A stretch of 64,000 nt of DNA from Thalassoroseus pseudoceratinae. GTDB lineage: Bacteria > Planctomycetota > Planctomycetia > Planctomycetales > Planctomycetaceae. The notes under the pieces are model-generated. The model did no database searches. It was not told the DNA's origin and saw only the letters and a list, made by a program, of their open reading frames with translations. The stretch lies in NCBI RefSeq assembly GCF_011634775.1, contig NZ_JAALXT010000011.1, positions 1 through 64,000 on the forward strand, in the 5' to 3' direction. Below, piece by piece: positions 17,194 to 27,000 of this stretch (position 1 is the stretch's first letter; each line of letters starts with the position of its first letter). The position numbers and the translations under genes were made by a program.

Positions 17194-17910
17194 ATGTGTT
17201 TTCGACGTCAGTATCCCACGAATTTGACGAATCGGCAATGGAACAGACTTCAGAGGATGTTGCCGAAGCCCAAGCGTCGGGGACGCCGGCCGATTGATCG
17301 CCGCCGGATTCTCGATGCGATCCGCTATCAGAACCGCACGGGCTGTCAGTGGCGAATGTTGCCCCGTGATTTTCCGAATTGGAGCACGGTCTATGGCGTG
17401 TTTCGTCGTTTGCAAGTCGCCTTTGCTGACTCGGCCAACGGTAAGAACGGCTTGCCGGATTGGGTCCAGTGCGTCTGTGGCTTTCTGCTGCCTCGATTGA
17501 TGGAAAACCTGTGCCACTTAGCCTTGGCTGGACCGATCCTGGAAATTCTTCACCGAGGTCGGCCCTGCACAGTATCGGCGATCAAGGAACACGAGCACGA
17601 CTGGCATCAGGCATGGGCAGCGGCCGGATTTCTTCATCACGATGAGACTGAGCGAGTCGCCTGTTTGGACCGACAGATTGCTCTTGGAGAGCGATACATC
17701 AGCTTGCCAAGCTGGCAGGCATACATCGGTCCGATCGCACAACATCTGTCGACAAACGGGACGATGAGAGGTTCAGACGTACAAGCGATTTGGGATCGAA
17801 TCAAAGGTGAGCATGAATCGAGGTTTCGACGCCCCATCAATCGTCGGTTGTTTGATCTGTACGCTGATGATGCGGATGAGGAATGGGATGCGGAGCCCTA
17901 CCCCGAATAA
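17194..17910 (+). CDS. chimeric ORF: IS5 transposase N-terminus joined to a zinc-protease-like C-terminus
   Basis: 238 residues from ATG 17194, with GGAAGGAG ahead of it. Residues 1-70 are the DUF4096 DNA-binding start of IS5-family transposases (NLTNRQWNRLQRMLPKPKRR, YQNRTGCQWRMLPRDFPNWS, VYGVFRRLQ). The reading then continues in frame as a different protein: CHLALAGPILEILHRG, a HEHDWHQAW segment, ERVACLDRQIALGERYISLP and YIGPIAQHLSTNGTMRGSDV. That second half resembles C-terminal parts of planctomycete M41/M50-like peptidase relatives, without a visible HExxH. The upstream 17107-17130 sequence (GAGAAGCTGTTTGAAAA) looks like an IS5 left end; no matching right end is seen by 18040. It may be expressed, but function is doubtful. 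Confidence 0.55.
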   Translation: MCFRRQYPTNLTNRQWNRLQRMLPKPKRRGRRPIDRRRILDAIRYQNRTGCQWRMLPRDFPNWSTVYGVFRRLQVAFADSANGKNGLPDWVQCVCGFLLPRLMENLCHLALAGPILEILHRGRPCTVSAIKEHEHDWHQAWAAAGFLHHDETERVACLDRQIALGERYISLPSWQAYIGPIAQHLSTNGTMRGSDVQAIWDRIKGEHESRFRRPINRRLFDLYADDADEEWDAEPYPE

Positions 17911-18044
17911 ATTGGAGTTGCTTCTCGTTTCGTGTTTTACCAAGCAATGTCAATGGGCGAGCAATCTCTGGAAATGGAGCCTAAGAGCCTGCTGCGGTAG
18001 AATGTCCGCGTCTGGTTCTCCGTGGAAAATGATGGAACAGGAAA

Positions 18045-20858
18045 ATGTTTGCCGTGAATGTTCGTTGTGGGCTGGTTGTCGTTGGTGTTCTGTCAGTTGT
18101 TCTGACGCCTGCACCAGAATTACTTGCGGATGTCCCAGACGGAAAAGCCGCGGTGAGGTTGACCACCGTTGCAGCCTCGGCCACCCGGCAAACGAGTCAC
18201 AACTTCCCCGAGAAGTTTGCTGAACTCGATAGTTTCGTCGTGGACGTCCGCATTGATCCAACGAAGCGGACGGACGGCGATCTTCAGTGCATTGCGGGAT
18301 TTGCAATCGGGCTTGATTCACCCGAGGCCGACCCGTTCACAGCGCCGAAGTCTGTCAAGTTTGAGCTTCGCAAGGGTGAGCATCGCGGGTTCTGGGACAT
18401 CTGGATTGACGGTGTCAATGAGCCGCGTCGCGAGCCGTCACCGAAACCTCCCGGTTGGGTCGACACACGCCAGTATCAGAAGCCGTGGGAGTTCACTCCG
18501 CACGAGGGAGACTACAAACTCCGTGTTCTGTGTTCCTCCGAAGATGGTGGCAGCCGATTGCGGTTCTATTTTGAACACTTTGATCGGCCCATTTACGAGT
18601 TCAGCCTCAACCGGACACTGACGCCGGGACATATTGGGTTCTACGCTGTCACTGGCGGAAACGAAGCTCGCCAGAACACCGCGACATTCCGCGACTTGTC
18701 AGTCACAAAAGTGAACAACCTCGAATCGTACACACAGCCATCCGCACGGGACATTGTGCTGGATGCTCTCGATCTGACACATCCCGCTTTGAAGCATGTC
18801 GCAGATGCGATCGAGAGTGGCAATCGACAGCAGGCCGGTCAGTTACTGTTGGAGCATCTGCGGACACGCAAAACTCCAATCGGACCGGGCTTCAAGCCGG
18901 AGTATTGCGGTACCAACTATCGCGAAGTTGCTGATGCGGTTCTCGAAAATCGTTACGGCACGCAGGGACCATTTCACACCTTCTCGAAAACGTACGTCGA
19001 TGGTGCGGGCAACAGGCAGCAATTCGTCGACGATGACGGCACCATCCGCTGGGACCTGTGCAGCGGGCATTTGACGCGACACTTCCATTGGGTTTCGCTG
19101 GCAAAGGCTTACTCAGAAACTCAGGACAAACGCTACGTCGATCGCTTCTCACGCGAAGTTCAGGACTGGGTGACTCGCGAGCCGTTCCTGCATCCTCGGA
19201 ATCCCGACATCGGCAAGTTGAACTGGATGGACGGGACGACGTTCGAGTTGGGTTTCCTGAACACCAGCAACATCGGGCGGCGTTGCGAGATGACCTGGTG
19301 GCCCGCCTATGATGAGTTCCGCAAGTCGGCCGATTTCACAGACGAGGCTCACTTTCACATGTTGCTCGGCTTCATCCGACAATGTCGGCTGATTATGAAC
19401 CCCAGCAGTTTCGCCGCCCACGATGACGGCGGTGCTCACATCTGTGTGGCGTTATTGCAGACCGCGTTGATGCTGCCCGAACTGAAGGAGTCGAAGCGTT
19501 GGGAACAGGAAGCGGTTCGACGCTGGCAGGAAGTGCTGAAGGTACAGTTTCACGACGATGGCAGTCATGTCAGCCTGAGCACCGGCTACAACTGGGCGTC
19601 GCTGATGGCGATGGAGAACATGATCGCCCTGTACCGTCGCGTGGGCCGGGAAGTCCCGCAGCAGTTTCTCGACGTGCTCGAACTCGCGTGTCGACATCCG
19701 ATCGCACTCTCTCGCCCTGACCAGGGGCAGATCGACTTGAATGACAGTACCTGGGGCATGATCGATGACCACATGCGTCGCGCGCACCAGTTCTATCCGC
19801 ACCGAGACGATTTCCTTTGGATGGCGACGAAAGGCGAACAAGGCAGTCCGCCCGATTATCGTTCGATCTACTTTCCCAATGCGGGTCATATCGTGATGCG
19901 GACTGGCTGGGGACCGCAGCACCGGTATTTGTTCATGGACGCCGGGCCGGTCGGTGCGAGTCACGGCAAAGAGGACAAACTCAACATCTATGTTGATTAC
20001 GGTGGCCATCAGCTACTGGCCAGTGGCGGACGTGGTTCGTATTCGGGCGGTCCGTTCGCGGCCTACACCGGATCAACTCGTGGCTACAACACGATTCTCG
20101 TTGATGGAGGCGTCCAATCGAGGATTCCTCACCGAACAGAAATTCAGGGCCACATTCCCGAACAACGTCGCTGGGTGACGACGGACGGTTTCGACTATGC
20201 AGAAGGCTTCCATGCACACGGCTGGTTTCCGCCGGGTAAACATGTCGAAGGCAAGCAGACGCGGCAAATAATATTCATCAAAGGAACTAATCCGCCCGAA
20301 ACGTCTTACTGGGTTGTGTTCGATACCGTCGAACCGGCCGATGATCAGGAACATCAATACCAAGCCCTGTTCCACAGCCGTCGTAATCACGCGGGCGTTG
20401 TCGATGACAAATCGAAAACCGTCCATTGCTGGGATGCCGGTGCGGCCCTCCGCATCATGCCTGCTGTCACGGATGGACTCGATGTCGAGCTGATTCATGG
20501 ACAGACGGAGCCACACATTCAGGGCTGGCATGTCGTCGGCGAGAACCGTGCCCCGATGTGGACTCCGACGTTCCAATGGAAGGCAACCGGAACCACGACA
20601 CGAGCCTGGGTTCTCGTCCCAGCCGGGCCTGACCAAAACTGGTGCGTCGATCGCGTCGAACTCCAGCAGGCGGACGCCAACACATTGATCATTCGCTGTA
20701 TTCGCCCCGATGGCAGCAGTGATCTGGTCTATCGCCGTCCAGAGAATCAACGCGAGACGATCACTTTCGAGGGAACTGAACTCCAGAGCGATGTCGGTGT
20801 CGTTTCCTTTGATGCGGACAGCACAGCAACCTCGCGATTCATTGCCCCCGAGAAATAA
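18045..20858 (+). CDS. secreted heparinase II/III-family polysaccharide lyase
   Basis: 937 residues. A signal peptide (CGLVVVGVLSVVLT ending LLA-DVP) is followed by a ~190-residue beta-rich domain (laminin-G/concanavalin-like, with FYAVTGGNEARQNTATF), an alpha/alpha-toroid of the heparin-sulfate-lyase N-terminal type (HLTRHFHWVSLAKAY, GYNWASLMAMENMIALYRRV), and the heparinase II/III beta-sandwich (YFPNAGHIVMRTGW, GPVGASHGKEDKLNIYVDYG, STRGYNTILVDGG). Such enzymes break uronic-acid polysaccharides by beta-elimination in the periplasm or outside. The His-Gly-Lys-Glu-Asp segment and the Tyr-Asn-Thr segment match the usual metal/active-site zone. ATG 18045 has AGGAAA just before it. The downstream gene begins 20 bases later. 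Confidence 0.85.
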   Translation: MFAVNVRCGLVVVGVLSVVLTPAPELLADVPDGKAAVRLTTVAASATRQTSHNFPEKFAELDSFVVDVRIDPTKRTDGDLQCIAGFAIGLDSPEADPFTAPKSVKFELRKGEHRGFWDIWIDGVNEPRREPSPKPPGWVDTRQYQKPWEFTPHEGDYKLRVLCSSEDGGSRLRFYFEHFDRPIYEFSLNRTLTPGHIGFYAVTGGNEARQNTATFRDLSVTKVNNLESYTQPSARDIVLDALDLTHPALKHVADAIESGNRQQAGQLLLEHLRTRKTPIGPGFKPEYCGTNYREVADAVLENRYGTQGPFHTFSKTYVDGAGNRQQFVDDDGTIRWDLCSGHLTRHFHWVSLAKAYSETQDKRYVDRFSREVQDWVTREPFLHPRNPDIGKLNWMDGTTFELGFLNTSNIGRRCEMTWWPAYDEFRKSADFTDEAHFHMLLGFIRQCRLIMNPSSFAAHDDGGAHICVALLQTALMLPELKESKRWEQEAVRRWQEVLKVQFHDDGSHVSLSTGYNWASLMAMENMIALYRRVGREVPQQFLDVLELACRHPIALSRPDQGQIDLNDSTWGMIDDHMRRAHQFYPHRDDFLWMATKGEQGSPPDYRSIYFPNAGHIVMRTGWGPQHRYLFMDAGPVGASHGKEDKLNIYVDYGGHQLLASGGRGSYSGGPFAAYTGSTRGYNTILVDGGVQSRIPHRTEIQGHIPEQRRWVTTDGFDYAEGFHAHGWFPPGKHVEGKQTRQIIFIKGTNPPETSYWVVFDTVEPADDQEHQYQALFHSRRNHAGVVDDKSKTVHCWDAGAALRIMPAVTDGLDVELIHGQTEPHIQGWHVVGENRAPMWTPTFQWKATGTTTRAWVLVPAGPDQNWCVDRVELQQADANTLIIRCIRPDGSSDLVYRRPENQRETITFEGTELQSDVGVVSFDADSTATSRFIAPEK

Positions 20859-20877
20859 TCAGACGAATGCACCACCA

Positions 20878-22074
20878 ATGAAAATCCTGTTCCTGCATGG
20901 ATGGCAATCCGTCCCCGGCGGCGTCAAACCGACGTTTCTCAAAAGTCACGGTCACACTGTGATCAACCCGGCCCTCGACGATGACGATTTCGAGGCAGCG
21001 GTCAAAACAGCACAAGCTGAATACGATTACTATCAACCGGACGTTGTTGTCGGCAGCTCTCGTGGCGGCGCGGTGGCGATGAACATCGACTCGCATGACA
21101 CGCCACTGATCCTGTTGTGTCCAGCGTGGAAGAAATGGGGAACGGTCACGAAGCTCAAACCCAACTCCACCATTTTGCATTCCCGGAAGGACGACATTGT
21201 CCCGTTCGAGCACAGCGAAGTACTCGTGGCAAACAGCGGAGTGCCAGCACCGACGCTGATGGAAGTGGGCAACGACCATCGCCTGGCTGATCCCGAGCCG
21301 TTAGCCAAGATGCTCGAAGCATGCGAGACTCACTACCAGATGGCGTTGATGTTCTCATTCTACGAAGGCTTGGCACGAAAAGGACCGGGCAGCGAAGCAA
21401 CCACGCTGAAAGCCTTGTCGATGCTGGGTGAGTTGCCCCCGTCACCCCGCGTCGTTGATTTCGGTTGCGGAGCTGGTGCGGCGTCTCTCGCGATCGCTAA
21501 ATCAATGAAGTGCCAAATCACCGCGAGCGATATTCACGCGCCGTTCCTCGCCGAAGTCAATGAACAGGCCCGTCGCGCAGGATTGGAAGAACGCATCGAA
21601 ACCCTGCTGGCGGATATGGCTGATCCGCCGATCCCGGATGATTCGGTCGATCTGATCTGGTCCGAGGGAGCGATCTACAACATCGGCTTTGAAGCCGGGC
21701 TCAAACGCTGGCGTCGGCTGCTGCGTGCTGGTGGATTGATCGCGGTGACCGAGCTCACCTGGCTGACCGACCATCCCCCGCAACCGGCGGTTGAGTTCTG
21801 GGAAGCGGAGTATCCCGCGATTTCCCATGTCGATGCCAATCTCAAGAAGATGCGATCGGCAGGATTCGAGATCATCGACCACTTCACCCTACCGACCGAA
21901 GACTGGCACAACTTCTACGGCCCGGTGGAACAACGGATTGCCAGCTTTCGGGAACAGCATGCCGGGAACGATGTCGCCCACGCGATACTGGACATGCAGC
22001 AAACGGAAGTCGATCTGTGGAAGAAATACGCCGATAGCTACGGCTACGTGTTCTATCTCGGCAGAGCAGTTTGA
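20878..22074 (+). CDS. alpha/beta-hydrolase fold fused to class I SAM methyltransferase
   Basis: 398 residues from ATG 20878. Residues 1-155 form a small RsbQ/UPF0227-like hydrolase: FLHGWQSVPGG, the nucleophile elbow VVVGSSRGGAVAM (S-x-S-R-G-G), an ILHSRKDDIVPFEHSE acid loop and NDHRLADPE as the histidine. Residues ~160-398 are a SAM-dependent methyltransferase: RVVDFGCGAGAASLAIAKSM (motif I), DSVDLIWSEGAIYNIGFEAG (motif IV) and GGLIAVTELTWL (motif VI). Both halves look complete. The reading frame continues into the previous gene, but the 20-base gap and new ATG mark the start. Linking an esterase and a methyltransferase suggests ester turnover on one substrate, which is an inference. Confidence 0.75.
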   Translation: MKILFLHGWQSVPGGVKPTFLKSHGHTVINPALDDDDFEAAVKTAQAEYDYYQPDVVVGSSRGGAVAMNIDSHDTPLILLCPAWKKWGTVTKLKPNSTILHSRKDDIVPFEHSEVLVANSGVPAPTLMEVGNDHRLADPEPLAKMLEACETHYQMALMFSFYEGLARKGPGSEATTLKALSMLGELPPSPRVVDFGCGAGAASLAIAKSMKCQITASDIHAPFLAEVNEQARRAGLEERIETLLADMADPPIPDDSVDLIWSEGAIYNIGFEAGLKRWRRLLRAGGLIAVTELTWLTDHPPQPAVEFWEAEYPAISHVDANLKKMRSAGFEIIDHFTLPTEDWHNFYGPVEQRIASFREQHAGNDVAHAILDMQQTEVDLWKKYADSYGYVFYLGRAV

Positions 22075-22169
22075 TGTCGAATGAATCGGTCACTTTGAGC
22101 ATACGATAGACGTGATGGTATGATAACGAATCCAATGATCCTGAGACATTCCCATGAAAGTCGCTCATC

Positions 22170-23081
22170 ATGCCCATCCATCTGGCCACTTTGAATCGCA
22201 GGCGTTTTCTGCAAGCTGCTGGCGCGAGCGTGCTGTTGTACGGACGTGGTGCGAATGCCGCTGAGCCAACGGACGTCGAGTCCGATCTGGTTTATCTGCT
22301 CAATGACACGCATATTGGCGAGAAGCACCCGCCGAATTCCCCCGTCCCAAGTCACCTGCGTCAGGTCGTCACCGAGTTGGTGGATCGACCGACGAAGCCA
22401 GCGTGCGTGCTCATCAACGGCGATCTGGCACTCAAGGATGGTCAACCGGGAGACTATCGGCACTTTGCCAAGCTGATTCATCCGCTTCAGGAATCGGGTA
22501 TTGAGACTCATCTCACGCTTGGCAATCACGATCATCGCGAAGCGTTCTACGAAATCCTGAGCGAGCAACGCCCAGAGAAGCCACCTGTTGAGTCACGACA
22601 CATTGCTGTCGTCGAGACGCAGCATGCCAACTTCTTTTTGCTCGACTCGTTGCAGAAAACGATGGTCACCCAGGGCACGATTGGTGAGACGCAACTGATA
22701 TGGCTGGCTTCTGCGCTCGACAAGTTGAGGACGAAGCCAGCGATCATTGTCACGCACCACAATCCGCGTCTTGGCGGTGATCCACTGCACTTTCCCGGCG
22801 GTCTGATTGACTCGCGGGAACTCTGGGAGATCATCGGACCACGCACGTGGGTCAAAGCCTACATCCACGGTCACATTCATGACCGCAGCTATGCGGAACA
22901 TCAAGGCATTCACATTCTCAACACACCCGCGACGTCGTATGTCGCCGATCCAAAGAAGTCGACGACCGGCTGGACGACGGCAAAGCTCACCGCCAATGGC
23001 GTGACTCTCACGACTCACACCACTGATGCTCAGCATCCTTGGAACGGCGAATCCAAAGTTCTGAAATGGCGTTTGGCATGA
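22170..23081 (+). CDS. Tat-exported calcineurin-like metallophosphoesterase
   Basis: 303 residues. The N-terminus has a twin-arginine signal (LNRRRFLQAAGASVLLYGRG). The phosphoesterase motifs appear in order: LLNDTHIGE (D-x-H), LINGDLALKDG (GD), LTLGNHDHREAFY (GNHD), IIVTHHNPR (H), and YIHGHIHDR (GHxH). It should hydrolyse phosphodiesters or phosphomonoesters in the periplasm with a dinuclear metal site. Its TGA overlaps an ATG (23078) that opened the now broken metallo-beta-lactamase-fold gene, showing past translational coupling. No other phosphate genes are nearby. Confidence 0.85.
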   Translation: MPIHLATLNRRRFLQAAGASVLLYGRGANAAEPTDVESDLVYLLNDTHIGEKHPPNSPVPSHLRQVVTELVDRPTKPACVLINGDLALKDGQPGDYRHFAKLIHPLQESGIETHLTLGNHDHREAFYEILSEQRPEKPPVESRHIAVVETQHANFFLLDSLQKTMVTQGTIGETQLIWLASALDKLRTKPAIIVTHHNPRLGGDPLHFPGGLIDSRELWEIIGPRTWVKAYIHGHIHDRSYAEHQGIHILNTPATSYVADPKKSTTGWTTAKLTANGVTLTTHTTDAQHPWNGESKVLKWRLA

Positions 23082-23490
23082 TCAGAATCACTCACCACCT
23101 GAAGCGATTGTTCCAGATCCTGGTACTATTGGTCGTGATAATGGTACCAGTGGCTGTAAGTTAGGCTGAAGAACCGACACAAATGCGGGGGCTGCCAGAG
23201 TCATCAATGAAAACGCCGGCGACCTGTCGGTTGAAGCCATTCCCGCCACGCATGGACATGGCATGATCGGATGGCTGATGGGACCGGTTGCCGGCTACTA
23301 TCTGGCTCACCCATATGAACCAACGGTCTACATCACCGGAGATACGGTGTTGACGGACATGGTCGAGACCGCCATCGAGAGACTCAGGCCACAGGTAATC
23401 GTCGCTCCTGCCGGGACCGCCAACTTCGGCATCGGCAAAGATTTGATGTTCAGCGAAGCCGAACTCATCGAGCTGGCGAAACTGGCACAA
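23078..23490 (+). pseudogene. metallo-beta-lactamase-fold hydrolase, truncated with internal stop
   Basis: ATG 23078 overlaps the previous stop and starts a good signal peptide (HHLKRLFQILVLLVVIMVPV), but TAG follows at the expected cleavage site. Sense sequence resumes one frame over with NENAGDLSVEAIPATHGHGM, GWLMGPVAGYYLAHP, TVYITGDTVLTDM and PQVIVAPAGTANFGIGKDLM, typical of UlaG-like beta-lactamase-fold proteins in their second half. The N-terminal HxHxDH part is deleted and the C-terminus ends at about 23490. Confidence 0.65.
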
Positions 23491-23600
23491 TCCGAACGCG
23501 AGCAGGATGAGCAACCGCCCAAGCAAGCTGGGCTAGTTCCTCAGCGCTGGCATCATCGGGCAGTTCCACTGGCCTCGAATCGCATTTCTGTTGTCGGACT
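23490..23600 (-). pseudogene. ArsR-family repressor, N-terminal remnant
   Basis: On the minus strand the frame through 23590 to 23495 reads PVELPDDASAEELAQLAWAV then AHPARVRIVP, the characteristic first helices of ArsR/SmtB winged-helix repressors (a leucine/alanine helix followed by HPxRxxI). It breaks off exactly where the beta-lactamase-fold remnant on the other strand ends, so the two fragments meet at a deletion junction. Confidence 0.5.
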
Positions 23601-23712
23601 GTTTTTTGCCACCAGCATGATCTTTATCATGAATCGACGATATACGATCTCGGCAAGGCCGCCTGAGGTCAAACAGTCTTTTTGGATCGGAAATCAGAAT
23701 CGTCCAATCGAT

Positions 23713-23824
23713 GAAGTACTTGTGTGACGCGGGCACGGCTAACACCGAGGTGTCAGGCCAATTCGGCACGTGAAGAAACTTCGCTAGAGTCAAGCAGCGA
23801 CTGGTAGTAACGGGCCAAATGCAT
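23713..23824 (-). pseudogene. HTH-protein remnant with a nonsense mutation
   Basis: From ATG 23824 the minus strand reads MHLARYYQSLLDSSEVSSRA, ELA, stop, HLGVSRARVTQVLHRLD. The stop TGA replaces what is CGA (Arg) in relatives, a single transition. It is a diverged copy of the helix-turn-helix at 29922-30281. Positions 23825-24057 hold no recognisable gene. Confidence 0.55.
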
Positions 23825-24057
23825 GCGATCACGCTTTGGTTTTACTGACTTAGATTCGGACCGACTGTGATCCGAAATCGAGTTTCACTTGAACATTTTG
23901 ATCTCAGGCAATCGCCGCAACCTCTTGATACGAAAGGCACCTAGATCGACAAAGCCCCGGTTCGGATGGAAACCGCCTCGGGGAGAAGCCGAGTCGATCT
24001 GGCGTCCAGCCTTGGGGGCTAAAATGGTTCTTGTTGACCAATGTCGAACTCCAGGCT

Positions 24058-27000
24058 TTATGTGCTTGCCGAAACTGCTGTCGGCGACAGGAAGGAATAG
24101 AGGACGGGAATGACGATAAGCGTCAGAATGGTGGCGAATGTCAGACCGAAGATCAGCAACCAGGCCAGGCCCTGCCACAACGGTCCGCCAGCAAGGGCGA
24201 GCGGGATAAGACCACCGACCGTGGTCGCAGTCGTCAAGAAGATCGGCATCAGTCGTTGTCGAGCAGCATCGACGATGGCAGAGTGATATTCCGCTCGCGT
24301 CAAAGGCTGGTTCGTCTTCGACGTTTTTTGCTGGATCACGATGTCGGCGAACTCGACAAACAAAATGGCCGAGTTCAGTACGATCCCAAACAGCGCTAGC
24401 ACACCAAGCTGAGGCATGAACCCGAATGCGTTTCCCGTCACCCATAGTCCGAATAGCGCGCCCACCAGAGCAAGCGGTAACGTCACGATGATGATCGCTG
24501 TGCGGGCGAGACTGTTGAATTGGAAAATCAACAACAGGATGATCGCGATGAATGACATGCCGAACGATCGAAACATCTTCCCTTGAGCCTTCATCGACTC
24601 TTCCAACGCTCCACCGATCTCAATACGAAATCCAGGAGGCAATTCAGTCTTCAGCTCTTGCATCGCTTCCGAATTGAAGACTCGCATGGTGATGTCGTTA
24701 CCAGACGCACCATAATTGATTCGCGACCTGACTTCGATGGTTCGATTCCCATTACGGCGATCGATTGACTCCAATCTCCATTGCGGATTGACGCTCGCGA
24801 TCGCCGCGAGTGAAACCTTGCCAACGCGTGTTTCGATATGAGCATCTTTGATGGCGGCCAACGATTGGCGACTCTGGGGATTCAGTCGAAAGTAGACAGG
24901 GATCTGCCGGTCGCCTTCGCGATACATCGTCAGCCGTTTTCCAGAGTAGTAGGCGTCCAGCGTTGAAGCGACTTCTGCATTGCGAATCCCCGAAAGGCTC
25001 GCTCGATTGGAATCCACATTGACAAACAATTGCTGGCCGGCCACACCCCACGAATCATTTACATCCCACGTATCAGGTTCAGCATCCACGAGTTGCCGAA
25101 CGCGGTTTGCGATGCGGCGAAGTTCGTCTGCATCCGCGAGGCCGTTACCCATCACGCGAAAAACGACCGGATCGGCAGGCGGTCCGAGTGCCAGTTCAAC
25201 GGGAACCACTCGAGCGCCAGCGATCGGTGACAGCCCTAACGATTCGTCTCCCTCTCTGGCAACGACCCGTAGTTGCTCGGCGAAGTCGTGGGTGAATTTT
25301 CCATTGGTCGTGTGGATCAGGATCTCGGCGTAGTTCGGCTTCAGGGTCTCCGGTTCCCAAGCGAGGTACCACCGCGAGCCTCCGCCTCCGACGATGGTCC
25401 GCATATTGAATAATCGCTCATGCGACTTTCCCTCGGCATCGACATGAGGACTGAGTGCGCGAATCATCTCTTCGACGTTCCGCGCGACCTTGTTGGTTTG
25501 TTCAATCGAAGCCGACTCAGGCAGATAAATTTCAATGGCGAATTGGTCGCGCTCCGTAAGTGGAAAGAACTCGCTGGAAACCGGAAGTTGCGTCGCCAAT
25601 GCCATCATTCCGATTGACGCGCCGATCGTGACAATCCGATGACGCAGTGCCCAACCGACAATAGCCGTGTAGAAGAGATAGAAGCTGCCGTGCTGTGTTT
25701 CGGCATGTAATGATGCGGATGCATCGTTCTTCCTGCGCAGCCTCCGCAATACTGTTCCTAGCTTATTCATGAGCCATGCCAGCGGCGCGGTCGGCCGAGT
25801 TGGGTCTTGTGGCGGCCGGATGAACCATGCGGCGAGGATGACACAGAACGTCATCGCCAGTATCCAACTGACCGCCAGCATGACGGACAGCGTGATCGGC
25901 AGACTGTAGATAAATTCGCGATTCGCACCGTCCATCGCAATCAACATCGGGACGAACGCGGCCACTGTCGTCGCGGTGCCACTCAGCATCGAAGGGCCGA
26001 GCATTTTTGCACCAGCGACCGATGCATCGCGCGGGCTCATGCCGGCAATCTGGTTGGTTCGACTCTGATCGCAGACTTGGACGGCGTTGTCGACCAGCAA
26101 CCCTAGTGAAATGATCATCGAAGCCAACGACATTTGTTCCAGTTGCACATCAAAGAGCGTGACGATCGCCAGTGATGAAATGACGACAAACGGGATGTTG
26201 GCCGCCATGACGGCAGCCGTGCGGAATCCGACGACGAGGTACACCAGCACGACGACGACCAGAATGGCTTGAACAATGTTCACGCCAACCTCGCGAATTC
26301 GCTGCTTCACGCTATCCGACTGATCGGAAATGATGGACACGGCCAGGTCGGGCGGCAGCACGCCCGTGCTTTGCAATTCCGCGACGCTCTGTTTGGAGCG
26401 GTCGCAGATGTCGATGATGTTGGCGCCGGACTTCATCGAAATCGCCAGGATGATGGCGGGCGTCTCGAACTCGGGCGTACCATAACGGCATATGCGCTGG
26501 GGCGGATCGATATAGCCGCGTCGGACGTTCAACCCCATATTTTTCAGTTGAACCTGATTGACACCTGAATCGCCGGGTTCATCCCCGGTCGGCACGACGC
26601 CAACGACCAACGAGTCAAACGCTTCGACCGCGCTGACGTCACCACTGGGTTTGACGAAGAAACGTCCATCGTCACTGTCCATCCTGCCGCCCGGCGCGAC
26701 GATGTTCTGAGACTGGGCCAGGGTCTCGATTCGAGCCGTCGTCAATTCGAGTGTTGACCAGTTCCCTTCGTCCGTTTCGATGTAGACCGCTTCTTCCTGG
26801 ACTCCGAACCGGCCGACTTGTGAAACCCCTGGGAGTAGTCGCAACGAATCTCGAATACGTTCTGAGTACAGGTCAAGTTGTCGCGGTGAGTAGGCGTACT
26901 TTGGGGCAACAGCCGAGTTTCCTTCGAGCGGCTGTTGATGGACGGCATATAACAGCACGCTGGTGTCCGAAAACTCATCAAACAAAAAGGGAGAAATCTT

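Noticed and set aside
23885-24445. 186-codon minus-strand frame overlapping the pump C-terminus
   Set aside because: Shadow frame of the RND gene with Cys/Arg-rich random composition.
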